From: CAMAUF01 sp046152925
GTDB lineage: Bacteria; Chloroflexota; Dehalococcoidia; Tepidiformales; Tepidiformaceae
DNA length: 64,000 nt
Reading direction: 5' to 3'
NCBI GenBank assembly: GCA_046152925.1
Contig: JBJXFX010000154.1
Coordinates: 8,746-72,745, forward strand
A program made the translations under genes and the position numbers. Below are positions 9,011-17,730 of this stretch, one piece after another; positions within the stretch are counted from its first letter, which is position 1, and every line of letters starts with the position of its first letter. The notes under the pieces are model-generated. The model was not told the DNA's origin, made no database searches, and saw nothing but the letters and a program-made list of their open reading frames with translations.

Positions 9011-10153
9011 CTATGCCAGCCGGATTCGCGGGTCGAGCACTGCGTAGGTGAGGTCGACCGCGAGGTTCGAAAAGACGATGACGACGGCGATGAGCATGTT
9101 CACCGCGATGATCACCGGGAAATCGCGGTTCGCAATTGCCGCGAAGAGGTAGGACGCGACACCGGGGATGGCGAAGATCTGCTCAAGAACGAGCGACCCG
9201 CCGACCAGCACCGGCACCTGGAGGCCGACAATCGTGACCACAGGAATAAGGGCGTTGCGGACGCCGTGACGGATGACGACCCGGTTCGGGGCAAGACCCT
9301 TGGAGCGAGCTGTCCGCATGTAGTCCTGACGCATCACTTCCAGCATCTGTGCGCGGGTGAGCCGCATGATCGTGCCTGAAAGCCCGATCCCCAAGATGAC
9401 GGCTGGGACCCAAAGCTGTTCGAGATTCTGTCCCGGGTCATCGAAGAATTTCGCGTAGAACAGCGGGAAAGAGTAGTCGAACCAGCGGGCGGCAAGCGCG
9501 ATCACGATCGTTGCGAGGAAGAACGAGGGGACGGCGAGCATCCCGATCGCGCCGCCGCGAGCGAGGTAGTCGATCGGCCCATCCTGCTTGACGGCCGAGA
9601 TAACCCCGACCGGGAGGGCGATGCAGAGCGAGACGATCATGCCGATCAGGCCGAGTTCGATGCTCGTGGGGATTCGCTCGCGGAGCTCCGGCCCGATGGG
9701 CCGGCCACCGCTCAGCGTGACGCCCAAGTCGCCTTGGAGGGCGTTCCAGACCCAGGACCACCACTGTTCGATGTAGTTCTTATCGAGGCCGAGGCGGGAG
9801 CGAATCTCGTCCTTGTAAGCCGTCCGCGAAAAGACGTTCTTGGCTTCCTGTTTCTGAGCGTCCGTTGCCTTCGTAGGGTCAACGCCGTCGCGCCGAAGTT
9901 GCTCGGCGACGATCTGTTCTTCGATTGGCTTGCGGTCGGGGAAGCCGGCGGTGGCCGGATCCTTGCCTTCAGCGACCAGGCGCTTGTTGATCTCGGCCTT
10001 GAAGATCTCGTCGGCGCCTTGGATCTCGTTGTTCGCCGTCAGAATGTCGACAGCGTCGCCAGGAAGCATGCGGACGAAGGCGGTCACGAGCAGCGAAACG
10101 CCGAGCAAGGTCGGGATCATCAGCAAGATGCGACGAATGATGTACTGCGTCAT
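9011..10153 (-). CDS. Peptide ABC transporter permease, DppB/OppB type
   Basis: A 380-residue permease starting MTQYIIRRILLMIPTLLGVS. The frame is open upstream to 10219, but the ATG at 10153 gives the canonical DppB start. The signature LEVMRQDYMRTARSKGLAP and the C-terminal LAVDLTYAVLDPRIRL are present. The extracytoplasmic loop between helices 1 and 2 (about residues 32-140) is unusually long, highly charged and Lys/Asp/Glu-rich. A strong hairpin terminator lies between this gene and the binding-protein gene upstream. Confidence 0.93.
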   Translation of the reverse strand: MTQYIIRRILLMIPTLLGVSLLVTAFVRMLPGDAVDILTANNEIQGADEIFKAEINKRLVAEGKDPATAGFPDRKPIEEQIVAEQLRRDGVDPTKATDAQKQEAKNVFSRTAYKDEIRSRLGLDKNYIEQWWSWVWNALQGDLGVTLSGGRPIGPELRERIPTSIELGLIGMIVSLCIALPVGVISAVKQDGPIDYLARGGAIGMLAVPSFFLATIVIALAARWFDYSFPLFYAKFFDDPGQNLEQLWVPAVILGIGLSGTIMRLTRAQMLEVMRQDYMRTARSKGLAPNRVVIRHGVRNALIPVVTIVGLQVPVLVGGSLVLEQIFAIPGVASYLFAAIANRDFPVIIAVNMLIAVVIVFSNLAVDLTYAVLDPRIRLA

Positions 10154-10183
10154 CGGAGCCCCCAGACGATGGCAGGCTGCGAA

Positions 10184-10213
10184 AAGGGGCGGCGCGCGAC
10201 GCGGCCGCCCCTT
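10184..10213 (-). terminator. Intercistronic hairpin between binding protein and permease genes
   Basis: Read on the minus strand: a perfect 10-bp stem (AAGGGGCGGC / GCCGCCCCTT) with a 10-base loop, followed by TTCG. It lies between the stop of the substrate-binding gene and the start of the dppB-type gene. Such partial terminators are common in binding-protein operons and would make the binding protein more abundant than the permeases. Confidence 0.75.
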
Positions 10214-10231
10214 CTGCACGGTGGGAGGAGA

Positions 10232-11977
10232 TTAGCCCTTGGCGACGCGTTCCTTGGTGAACGACGCCTTCATGAGGCCGTCTGGCATGTACCCGTAGCC
10301 GGACTTGTAAAAGAAGTTCTGGATGCTCGGCGAATTGTACAAATGGCCCGCAGACGCATGGTAGGGGACGACCAGCATCGACTCGGCCATCTTGCGCTGC
10401 AACTCGTGGATGAACGCGATGCGCTCGCTGCGGTCCAGAATCGTCCGTTGTTTCTCGATATCCGCGTCGATGGATGCCTGTTCGGCGATTGGCGTCCCTC
10501 CCCAATTGTGCCGGACCGACTTCGACCAATAGTTCGTGACAAAGATATCGTCCGGGTCCGCCGGTGAACCGATGAGCGGACCGACGGCGAAGGTGTTCGG
10601 GTCCATCTTGCCGAGGAAGGTGGTCTGAATATACGTCGCTCCCTCCTGGAAAACGAGCTCGTGGTTGAAGCCGGCGGCCTTGAGATCGTTGGAGAACAGC
10701 TCCCAAGACTGCCTCGCCTCAGGGCCGTAGCGGTCAACATTGCCGACCAACCTGATGCCCTGGAGGGCATCGGCGCCAGCGGCGCTGAGGAGAGCCTTGG
10801 CCTCCGCCCAGTTTTTCTGGAAGTACTTCGCGTTCGGGCCGAACTTCGCGTCTTTGGGTGAGAGGTAGTAAGGAGCCATGGCTGGCGAGAGGTGCGAGTT
10901 CCAGTCTCCTTTACCGGTGCCGTCCTGGACCCTGAGGTAGCCATCGCGGTCGAGGATGTGGCTGATCGCCTGGCGAACACGCCTGTCGTTGAATGGCTTG
11001 TTATCGAAATTGAAGTAGATGGCGCCAATGACACCCGTCGGGATGAACCAATCCTGGCCCTTCGGGTCAAGTTCAGAGCGAGACGCCTTGTAGATGACGC
11101 CATTAAGTTGCGACATGTCTAGGTCGCCCGACTTAAGGGCGGCAACGATACGCTGCGCATCATTCGAAAGGCCCGCCTCGACCTTGGCGAAGTAGGGGTA
11201 CGGCGCATCATAGTAGTCCGGGTTCCGATCCCACTTGATCGAGATGCCGGCGTTCCACTCGCTAAAGGTGAAGGGCCCTGTACCAATCGGGTCCTGCTTG
11301 GCCTGTCCCGAGTCGATCGTCTCGGCCGGGATGAACCAAACGCCTTCAGTCGACGCCGCCATCGACGTGAGGAATGGAGCGAATGGCGACTTCAGTTTGG
11401 CCACCAGAGTCTTCTCGTCCGGTGCAGTGAGCGAGTCAATTACAGCGGAGAACTTCGCCTGGTTCTGCGAGGTCTTGAGGAAGGCATTGTAGGTGGTGAC
11501 GAAGTCGTGGGCGGTGGCAGCCTTGCCGTTCAAAGGCGCCTTATTCTGCCACTTCACGTTCGGCTTCCACGCAAAGCGGTACGTGACGGGGTCCATCTGT
11601 TCCCACTGCGCGACGACATCACCTTCGAGGACGGTCTTGTCCTCCACGGCGATATCCTTGTTCGACTGACTTCGCAGGAGGCGGCTGTAGTGATACGCCG
11701 CCGGCGTCTGCGCCAGGTAGGTGAGGTTCTCGAACGGGAAGATCGTAGCGGGCTGACCGGAGGACACGCCCGAGACCGGCAAACGCAGCGTCCCGCCGGG
11801 GTTGGCCGCCGCGGCAGCCTGCGTGGCGCTCGCGGTAGCGAGCTCATCGTCGTCATCGTCGCCGCAGCCGACGATCGCGAGCGCGGCAGCTCCGGCGCCA
11901 AGCACACCTGCGCCGCCGAGAACCCCGCGGCGCGTCATCCGCGATCCTTGGAACCTCGACCAGTATTCACTTTCCAT
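10232..11977 (-). CDS. Peptide ABC transporter substrate-binding lipoprotein
   Basis: A 581-residue family 5 solute-binding protein (SBP_bac_5). The start at 11977 has AGGGGGAAG upstream; a longer open frame to 12298 is rejected. The N-terminus has a twin-Arg stretch (TRRGVLGG), a hydrophobic core and a lipobox ending IVGC near residue 43, then an Asp-rich linker (GDDDDDE), suggesting a Tat-exported lipoprotein. The mature part shows family features such as NPDYYDAPYPYFAKVEA and DNKPFNDRRVRQAISHILDR. Likely substrates are oligopeptides, but nickel or sugar binders exist in the same family. Confidence 0.93.
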   Translation of the reverse strand: MESEYWSRFQGSRMTRRGVLGGAGVLGAGAAALAIVGCGDDDDDELATASATQAAAAANPGGTLRLPVSGVSSGQPATIFPFENLTYLAQTPAAYHYSRLLRSQSNKDIAVEDKTVLEGDVVAQWEQMDPVTYRFAWKPNVKWQNKAPLNGKAATAHDFVTTYNAFLKTSQNQAKFSAVIDSLTAPDEKTLVAKLKSPFAPFLTSMAASTEGVWFIPAETIDSGQAKQDPIGTGPFTFSEWNAGISIKWDRNPDYYDAPYPYFAKVEAGLSNDAQRIVAALKSGDLDMSQLNGVIYKASRSELDPKGQDWFIPTGVIGAIYFNFDNKPFNDRRVRQAISHILDRDGYLRVQDGTGKGDWNSHLSPAMAPYYLSPKDAKFGPNAKYFQKNWAEAKALLSAAGADALQGIRLVGNVDRYGPEARQSWELFSNDLKAAGFNHELVFQEGATYIQTTFLGKMDPNTFAVGPLIGSPADPDDIFVTNYWSKSVRHNWGGTPIAEQASIDADIEKQRTILDRSERIAFIHELQRKMAESMLVVPYHASAGHLYNSPSIQNFFYKSGYGYMPDGLMKASFTKERVAKG

Positions 11978-11990
11978 GGCTTCCCCCTGG

Positions 11991-12012
11991 GTTTGGGCGT
12001 CCGTTCCCAAAC
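11991..12012 (-). promoter_or_regulatory. Inverted repeat upstream of the binding-protein gene
   Basis: A perfect 7-bp inverted repeat, GTTTGGG and CCCAAAC, with an 8-base loop, 14 bases upstream of the binding-protein start codon. It could be a repressor operator or an mRNA leader hairpin. A similar half-site (GTCCCAAACGG) recurs about 80 bases further upstream. Function is inferred only from position. Confidence 0.35.
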
Positions 12013-12182
12013 GATACGTCCCGCGCCAGCTAGAAGTTTGGTGGATTCGATCGTGCAAGCGACAGCGGGTCTCCACGTGGAACCCCCCGGGTCCCAAACG
12101 GCGAGTGGATGGCGGAGGTGTGGCGGGAGTTGTCGCAGACGGCCTGGATTCGCGATAGTATTCTCGACACGGAGGTGACCCG

Positions 12183-12407
12183 ATGCCGAAGCGCTTGCAG
12201 ATCGCGGTCGCCCTTGGGGCGCCATTCGTAGTCGCGACTCTGCCACTCCTTGCATTCTTGCCGTTCGGGACGGCCGAGAGCCCCGCCGTCGACCTCAACG
12301 GCGACGGGATGGTCGCCGCGGTGGAGTCGTTACCGGTCAGCCAGCCCGTTGCCTATGGGATCGGAGTGGATTGCCCGCTGAGTGACAGCCACAGCGCTGA
12401 AGGCTAG
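12183..12407 (+). CDS. Small secreted protein with dockerin-like calcium loop
   Basis: A 74-residue protein with a well-placed ribosome-binding site (GGAGGTG) before its ATG. Residues 1-31 form a signal peptide (MPKR, then a long hydrophobic stretch, LPFGTAES). Right after comes VDLNGDGMVAAVESLP, which matches one half of a dockerin/EF-hand calcium loop (D-x-N-x-D-G). Only one loop is present, so it is not a full dockerin. It ends 22 bases before the E1alpha start and may be the first gene of that operon. No function can be assigned. Confidence 0.6.
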   Translation: MPKRLQIAVALGAPFVVATLPLLAFLPFGTAESPAVDLNGDGMVAAVESLPVSQPVAYGIGVDCPLSDSHSAEG

Positions 12408-12429
12408 GCCAGCGAAGGAGGCTCAAGCG

Positions 12430-13467
12430 ATGACCTCCACAACGGGCGAGATCCAACCACTCAGCGAGACGCCCGACGGCTACCCGCTGCCCCGCGGCCG
12501 GTTGCTCGCCATGTACCGGACGATGCGCCTTTCCCGCACGCTGAGCGAGCGGATGCTGACGTTAAACCGGCAGGGGCGGGCTCCCTTCGTCATCGCGGGC
12601 GTCGGCCAGGAAGCAGCCCAGGTCGGCGCGGGATTCGCCCTCCAGCCAGGCGTCGACTACCTCGCACCCTATTACCGCGACTTGGCGCTCAACCTCACGT
12701 TCGGGATGACCGCGCGAGAGGCGATGGTCAACCTGCTCGCGAAGCGGGATGACCCGAACAGCCACGGACGCCAGATGCCGGCCCATTGGGGCAACCGCGG
12801 CCGCCACGTCGTCACCCAGTCGAGCGTGGTAGCCACGCAGCTCGTGCATGCCGCGGGGATCGGGCTGGCGGCCAAGCTCAGCGGCGACCCCGTCGTGGTC
12901 CTCACCTGCTGCGGCGAAGGCAGCACAGCGCGCGGAGACTTCCACGAAGCACTGAACTTTAGCGCCATCCACAAGCTTCCCGTGATCTTCTTTATTCAGA
13001 ACAACGGGTACGCAATCACCCAGCGCAACGAGAAAGAGATGCCGCTCGTCCACGTCGCCGACCGAGGACGCGGGTACGGCGTCCCGCGGGCGGTGGTCGA
13101 CGGATTGGACGCGATCGCCGTGTACCAGACGGTGAAACCAGCCGTAGACCAAGCACGGGCTGGACACGGCCCCGTCCTGATCGAAGCGAAGTGCTACCGC
13201 CTGTGGCCACACTCCAGCGACGACGACGACACCCGCTACCGGCCCAAGGCCGAGCTCGCGGAATGGGCGGCCAAGGACCCGCTGACAACCTTTCGTGACC
13301 GTCTGGCGGAGGATTCCGTCTTCGGCGAGGCCGAGCTGACTGCGACCGACGAGGCCGTCACCGAAGAGGTGCGCGAGGCCACCCAGTGGGCCCTGATGCA
13401 GCCCGACCCGCAGCCAGAAGATGCGCTCGGCTTTGTTTACAAGGAGGGCGTTCCGTGGCCGAAGTGA
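12430..13467 (+). CDS. bkdA: Branched-chain 2-oxoacid dehydrogenase E1 alpha
   Basis: Thiamine-diphosphate-binding alpha subunit of E1, decarboxylating branched-chain 2-oxo acids from Val, Leu and Ile. The ThDP motif runs from GEGST (residues 162-166) to QNNGYAIT (about 190-197). The phosphorylation-loop-like WPHSSDDDDTRYR is characteristic of the branched-chain form (BfmBAA) rather than pyruvate dehydrogenase. Starts at the ATG at 12430 with AAGGAGG eight bases upstream; an earlier in-frame start at 12382 would overlap the small upstream gene. E1beta and E2 follow; E3 is absent from the window. Confidence 0.9.
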   Translation: MTSTTGEIQPLSETPDGYPLPRGRLLAMYRTMRLSRTLSERMLTLNRQGRAPFVIAGVGQEAAQVGAGFALQPGVDYLAPYYRDLALNLTFGMTAREAMVNLLAKRDDPNSHGRQMPAHWGNRGRHVVTQSSVVATQLVHAAGIGLAAKLSGDPVVVLTCCGEGSTARGDFHEALNFSAIHKLPVIFFIQNNGYAITQRNEKEMPLVHVADRGRGYGVPRAVVDGLDAIAVYQTVKPAVDQARAGHGPVLIEAKCYRLWPHSSDDDDTRYRPKAELAEWAAKDPLTTFRDRLAEDSVFGEAELTATDEAVTEEVREATQWALMQPDPQPEDALGFVYKEGVPWPK

Positions 13468-14432
13468 CCGTGATCGAGGCCATCCGCGAAACGCTCGACG
13501 AGATCCTCGCCGAGGACCCGAAGGCATTCCTGCTCGGCGAGGACATCGAAGCGGGCGGCGTGTTCCGCGCGACCGACGGCTTGGCCGCCAAACACCCCGG
13601 TCGCCTGATCGACACGCCGCTCGCGGAAGCGTCGATCGTCGGGCTCGCGATCGGCGCTGCGCACTACGGGATGCGGCCGATCGCCGAGATCCAGTTCGCG
13701 GACTTCATTCACGCGGGCTTTGACCAGCTCTGCAGCGAAGCCTCGCGCTGGTGTTACCGGACGAAGGGGGACGCATGGCTGCCCATGGTGGTCCGCACGC
13801 CCTGGGGCGGCGCCGTACATGGCGGCCAGCACCACTCGCAGAGCATCGAGGCCTACTACGCGCACATGCCTGGTATCAAAGTCGTCGCGCCATCGTTCCC
13901 CGCGGACTACCGTTCGTTACTGCGCGCCGCCGTCGCCGACCCCAACCCGGTTCTCTTCCTTGAACACAAGCGCACCTACCGCCTGATCAAACAGGAGCTG
14001 GTGGGCGCGCCAGCGGAGATAACGATCGGGCGTTCACGCATCGCCCGCCGGGGCGCCGACATCACCGTGTACGCCTATGGGTTGATGCTCCACGAGGCGC
14101 TCGCCGCCGCCGAGGAAGTACGCGGCGACGGCATCGACTGCCAGATCGTCGACCTCCTGACGCTCAACCCGCTCGATGTCGAAACGATCCTCGAGGCGGC
14201 AAAAGCGACGGGGAAGTGTCTGATCGTGCATGAAGACACGTTGACCGGGGGCCTCGGTGGGGAAATCGCCGCGCTGATCGCGGAGCACGCTTTTGAGTGG
14301 CTCGACGCGCCTGTCCGCCGCCTTGCCGGCCCGGACATCCCGCCGATGCCCTTCCACCATGCGATGGAGGCGTTCTTCATGGTCGACCGCCACAAGATCG
14401 CCGCGGCGATCCGCGACCTCGCCGCCTACTGA
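13455..14432 (+). CDS. bkdB: Branched-chain 2-oxoacid dehydrogenase E1 beta
   Basis: Transketolase-like beta subunit that completes the E1 heterotetramer. Starts with GTG at 13455 (AAGGAGG seven bases upstream), overlapping the alpha subunit by 13 bases; the longer open frame is rejected. Branched-chain-type features include GGVFRATDGLAAKH, DTPLAEASIVGLAIG, GMRPIAEIQFADFI and LEHKRTYRLIKQE. 325 residues, the normal size. Confidence 0.92.
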   Translation: MAEVTVIEAIRETLDEILAEDPKAFLLGEDIEAGGVFRATDGLAAKHPGRLIDTPLAEASIVGLAIGAAHYGMRPIAEIQFADFIHAGFDQLCSEASRWCYRTKGDAWLPMVVRTPWGGAVHGGQHHSQSIEAYYAHMPGIKVVAPSFPADYRSLLRAAVADPNPVLFLEHKRTYRLIKQELVGAPAEITIGRSRIARRGADITVYAYGLMLHEALAAAEEVRGDGIDCQIVDLLTLNPLDVETILEAAKATGKCLIVHEDTLTGGLGGEIAALIAEHAFEWLDAPVRRLAGPDIPPMPFHHAMEAFFMVDRHKIAAAIRDLAAY

Positions 14433-14441
14433 GAGGTGCCC

Positions 14442-15734
14442 ATGGCGACCATCACGATGCCCCAACTTGGCGAAAGTGTCACCGAAGGGACCATTCTTCG
14501 TTGGATGAAGCAACCCGGCGACCCGGTGGCGCTCGACGAACCGCTTTGCGAAATCGAGACGGAGAAGGTCACTGCCGAACTCCCCTCCCCCCATGAGGGC
14601 GTCATGGGGCGGATCATCGCCGCTGAGGGCGCCACCGTGCCCGTCGGCAGCGCGCTTTGCGAGGTCGAGGAGTCCGCTGTTTCCAGCCCGCCGCCCGCCC
14701 CTGCTCCGGCGGCCCAGGGCGGCTGGACCGGCGGGCCGATGGCCATCCCACCCGAGCGGCCGACGCACGCTGCGCCGGTCCCAGCCGCGGCCGTCGCCGC
14801 GCCCGCGCGGCCGCCGGAGCAGCCCGCGGAGGCGAGCAGCCGCGGTGGCTTCATCTCGCCGGCCGTGGCGCGCATCGCCCACGAGCGCGGCGTCGACCCC
14901 GCGCAGGTGACCGGCACGGGGCTCGGAGGTCGCGTCACCCGCCGCGATGTCGAACGCTGGGCGGCGCCCCAGGCTCCACCCCGCGCCGCGATCGCGGAGC
15001 GCGTCACGCCAACCCCATCGCGGGAAACCGCTGGCCGGACGTTGGTGACGCTGAGCCCGACCCGCCGGACGATCGCGGCCAACCTCACGCGCTCATCCCA
15101 GGAGATCCCGCAGGCCTGGACGATGGTCGAGGTGGACGTGACTGCGCTCGTGGCCCGCCGCCAGGCCGAACGCGCCGCATTCGAAGCCGAACACGGCGTT
15201 CCGCTGACCCTGCTGCCGTATTTCATTGCGGCGGTGTGCGGGGCGTTGCAGGCGGAGCCAGGGCTCAACGCGCGCTGGGAAGGCGGAGAGCTCTACCGTT
15301 ATCACACCGTGCATGCGGGCGTCGCCGTGGCCGCCGAAAACGGCCTCGTCGTGCCGGTCATCCGGGATGCTGGGGACTTGACCGTCGGTGGTCTCGCGAA
15401 AGCGCTGGCTGGCCTGATCGAACGCGCACGCACGCGCCGGCTTCGTGTCGAGGACATTGAAGGTGGCACGATCACGATGAACAACACCGGAGCCTTTGGC
15501 TCGATCGCTTCCCGGCCGCTGGTAAACCCGCCGCAGGTGGGCATCGTGACGATGGAGCGCGCCGTCCGGCGGGTCGTGGTGCGAGACGATGGCAGTTTCG
15601 CTATACGCTCCATGATGAATGTCTGCCTGAGCTTCGACCACCGGGCGTTCGATGGGGCAGAGGCTGGCGCGTTCCTGGCCGCGCTCAAGGATGGGCTGGA
15701 GGGGACGGGCGTTGGGCCGCATGATGCGCCCTGA
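14442..15734 (+). CDS. bkdC: Dihydrolipoamide acyltransferase (E2)
   Basis: Core acyltransferase of the 2-oxoacid dehydrogenase complex, 430 residues. One lipoyl domain (residues 1-77; lipoyl Lys42 in EIETEKVTA), a Pro/Ala-rich hinge, an E1/E3-binding domain at about 137-173 (FISPAVARIAHERGVDP), a second linker, and the catalytic domain ending in SFDHRAFDG with His400 and Asp404. The ATG at 14442 follows GAGAGGTG. Context with branched-chain-type E1 subunits suggests a branched-chain E2. Confidence 0.92.
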   Translation: MATITMPQLGESVTEGTILRWMKQPGDPVALDEPLCEIETEKVTAELPSPHEGVMGRIIAAEGATVPVGSALCEVEESAVSSPPPAPAPAAQGGWTGGPMAIPPERPTHAAPVPAAAVAAPARPPEQPAEASSRGGFISPAVARIAHERGVDPAQVTGTGLGGRVTRRDVERWAAPQAPPRAAIAERVTPTPSRETAGRTLVTLSPTRRTIAANLTRSSQEIPQAWTMVEVDVTALVARRQAERAAFEAEHGVPLTLLPYFIAAVCGALQAEPGLNARWEGGELYRYHTVHAGVAVAAENGLVVPVIRDAGDLTVGGLAKALAGLIERARTRRLRVEDIEGGTITMNNTGAFGSIASRPLVNPPQVGIVTMERAVRRVVVRDDGSFAIRSMMNVCLSFDHRAFDGAEAGAFLAALKDGLEGTGVGPHDAP

Positions 15735-15771
15735 CTTATGTTGGGTTATCTTTCCCGAGTGCAGCGGCGTA

Positions 15772-15789
15772 TGACGCCTTGGGGCGTCA
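15772..15789 (+). terminator. Putative terminator of the keto acid dehydrogenase operon
   Basis: A perfect 7-bp stem (TGACGCC / GGCGTCA) with a TTGG loop, followed by CGTTTCTTC, 37 bases past the E2 stop. The T tract is short, so efficiency is uncertain. The rest of 15735-15909 shows no gene. Confidence 0.6.
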
Positions 15790-15909
15790 CGTTTCTTCAC
15801 ACGTTAACTGGCCCAAAACCATGGATCCGGAGCAGCCAGCCTGCCTATCATGGCCCCCGCTCTCGAACCCCATTCCATCACTATTCTGCGCCCGAGGTGA
15901 GGCTCGCCT

Positions 15910-16812
15910 ATGGACGAGTATGTCGCCCAATTCCTAAATTTCCTTGCCGTTGAGAAGAACGCCTCGGCCAACACCATTGCGGCCTACCGCAATGACCTGT
16001 CCCAGTTCCAAGCCCACAGCGGGATCGTCACAGGAGACGACGCTGCCTGGAAGGCCGTCACCGGCGACCAGGTCGTGGGTTACATGGAAGCGCTGCGCGC
16101 GCGCGATTACAAAGCCGCGACCGTCGCCCGCAAGATCGCGGCGGTCAAATCGTTCTTTGGCTTCCTGACGGCCGAAGGCTTGGTTGATCGGGACCCAACC
16201 GAAGCGCTTAAGTCGCCACAGGTCGGGAAGACGCTCCCCCGCGCGCTGACCGCCGACGAAGTCGACGAACTGTTGGAACAGCCAGCCCGGCGCAACACAC
16301 CGGAGGCGCGCCGCGACAAAGCGATGCTCGAGCTGCTCTACGCGACCGGGGTGCGGGTGACCGAGTTGGTCTCGCTGGACCTCGGCGATGTGGCGCTGGA
16401 GGCGGCGCCCGTCACCGTCAGATGTGTCGGCAAAGGTGAGCGCGAGCGCGTCCTGCCGCTCAACCAGCGCCCGGTGGATGAACTGCGGCAATACATCTTC
16501 CACGTGCGGCCGAGGCTCGTGCGGAACCGGAAGGAGACGGCGCTCTTCGTCAACCGGCGTGGCGAGCGGCTCACCCGGCAGGGCTTCTGGCTGATCCTGA
16601 AGAACTACGCGAAGGAGGCGAAGCTGGACAAGGCGATTACGCCCCACACGCTGCGCCACACGTTCGCGACGCACATGCTTCGAGGCGGGATGCCCCTCCG
16701 CAACGTCCAGGATGCCCTCGGCCACGCGAGCATCTCGACCACCCAGATCTACACGCAGCTCACCGACAGCCAAAAGCGCGTCGAGTACGACAAGGCCCAT
16801 CCCCGTGCTTGA
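15910..16812 (+). CDS. xerD: Tyrosine recombinase, XerC/XerD family
   Basis: A 300-residue site-specific recombinase with an N-terminal SAM-like core-binding domain (1-100) and a catalytic domain with all active-site residues visible: Arg149 (ATGVRVTEL), Lys175, His246 and Arg249 (HTLRH), His272 (LGHAS) and the nucleophile Tyr281 (TTQIYTQ). Length and lack of mobile-element genes nearby point to the chromosome dimer resolvase rather than an integrase. XerC versus XerD is not resolved. GAGGTGAGG precedes the start. Confidence 0.88.
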   Translation: MDEYVAQFLNFLAVEKNASANTIAAYRNDLSQFQAHSGIVTGDDAAWKAVTGDQVVGYMEALRARDYKAATVARKIAAVKSFFGFLTAEGLVDRDPTEALKSPQVGKTLPRALTADEVDELLEQPARRNTPEARRDKAMLELLYATGVRVTELVSLDLGDVALEAAPVTVRCVGKGERERVLPLNQRPVDELRQYIFHVRPRLVRNRKETALFVNRRGERLTRQGFWLILKNYAKEAKLDKAITPHTLRHTFATHMLRGGMPLRNVQDALGHASISTTQIYTQLTDSQKRVEYDKAHPRA

Positions 16813-16821
16813 GGTGACGCG

Positions 16822-17706
16822 ATGAGCGCCGCAGCCGAACTGATGGACGGGCTCCGCTCGCCGGAGCCGGTCGCGGCGATCCGGGAGTTCGACCGGATGG
16901 GGTCGCTCACGACCTGGATCCCGGAGCTCGAAGCCGGTCGCGGCTTCAAGCAGCCCGAGAAGCACTACTACGACGTGATGCAGCACAACATCGCCGCCCT
17001 CCAGGCCTTTGAAGACGCAACCGGCGACAACGAGCACGCCCGTGAGCTTCGGGAAGTCCTGGGCTGGTTAGACTTCGACGACTCGTTGGAGCGCGAGATC
17101 GACGGGCTGAGCGTGCGAAACCTGATCCGGCTGGCTTGCCTCCTCCACGACGTCTCGAAGCCCGAGACGGCGACGATCGTCGAAGGCGAGCTCAAATTCC
17201 CCCGTCACGGCCCGACCGGGGCGGCCCGCATGCACGAACGGCTGCCCGACCTCGGGTTTACCTTCAACCAGACCGACTTCGTCGCCAGGATGATCCGGTA
17301 CCACTTGCGGCCTGGCGAGCTGATCAAGGCCTGGCCGCCCACCGACCACGCGATGCGCCGGTTCGTGGCCGACCTCGATGGCCACGTGCTGCCGGTCATG
17401 CTCGTGAACCTTTCGGATGGGTGGGCGACGCGGGGGCCAGGATATAGCCATCAGAACTACCGGATTCACTGTGGCCTAGTGAATTATGTCACTGCCAGGG
17501 CGTGGGCCGTCTCCCAAGAAGGCGAGCCACCATTCGTGACGGGTGAAGACCTTATCGAGCGCTTCGACCTCGAAAGTGGACGCCTGTTAGGGGCCGTCCT
17601 AACATCGGTGCGTCAGGCGCAGCTCGCAGGGAGCATCCGGGACAAGGAACAGGGAGTTGCCCTGGCACGTGAGATCCTGGAGGACCTCCGGCGCCGGCAG
17701 GGGTAA
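16822..17706 (+). CDS. HD-domain protein related to CCA-adding enzyme C-termini
   Basis: A 294-residue HD-superfamily protein. LACLLHDVSKPETATI carries the HD metal-binding pair; KHYYDVMQHNIAALQAFE and HGPTGAARMHERL supply further conserved His residues. The order of motifs resembles the HD half of bacterial tRNA nucleotidyltransferases, but no nucleotidyltransferase domain is present. It may be a stand-alone phosphohydrolase. Ten bases behind xer, with GAGGTGACGCG before the ATG; yajC follows closely. Confidence 0.75.
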   Translation: MSAAAELMDGLRSPEPVAAIREFDRMGSLTTWIPELEAGRGFKQPEKHYYDVMQHNIAALQAFEDATGDNEHARELREVLGWLDFDDSLEREIDGLSVRNLIRLACLLHDVSKPETATIVEGELKFPRHGPTGAARMHERLPDLGFTFNQTDFVARMIRYHLRPGELIKAWPPTDHAMRRFVADLDGHVLPVMLVNLSDGWATRGPGYSHQNYRIHCGLVNYVTARAWAVSQEGEPPFVTGEDLIERFDLESGRLLGAVLTSVRQAQLAGSIRDKEQGVALAREILEDLRRRQG

Positions 17707-17730
17707 GTTCCGCCGCTGGGAGTACCCACC

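Noticed and set aside
12430..15734. Pyruvate dehydrogenase as the identity of the E1/E2 operon.
   Set aside because: PHSSDDDDTRYR in E1alpha and GGVFRATDGL plus LEHKRTYRLIKQE in E1beta fit the branched-chain enzyme better.
15910..16812. A phage or transposon integrase.
   Set aside because: No other mobile-element gene, no attachment repeats and a XerC/D-like length and surroundings (HD protein, sec genes).
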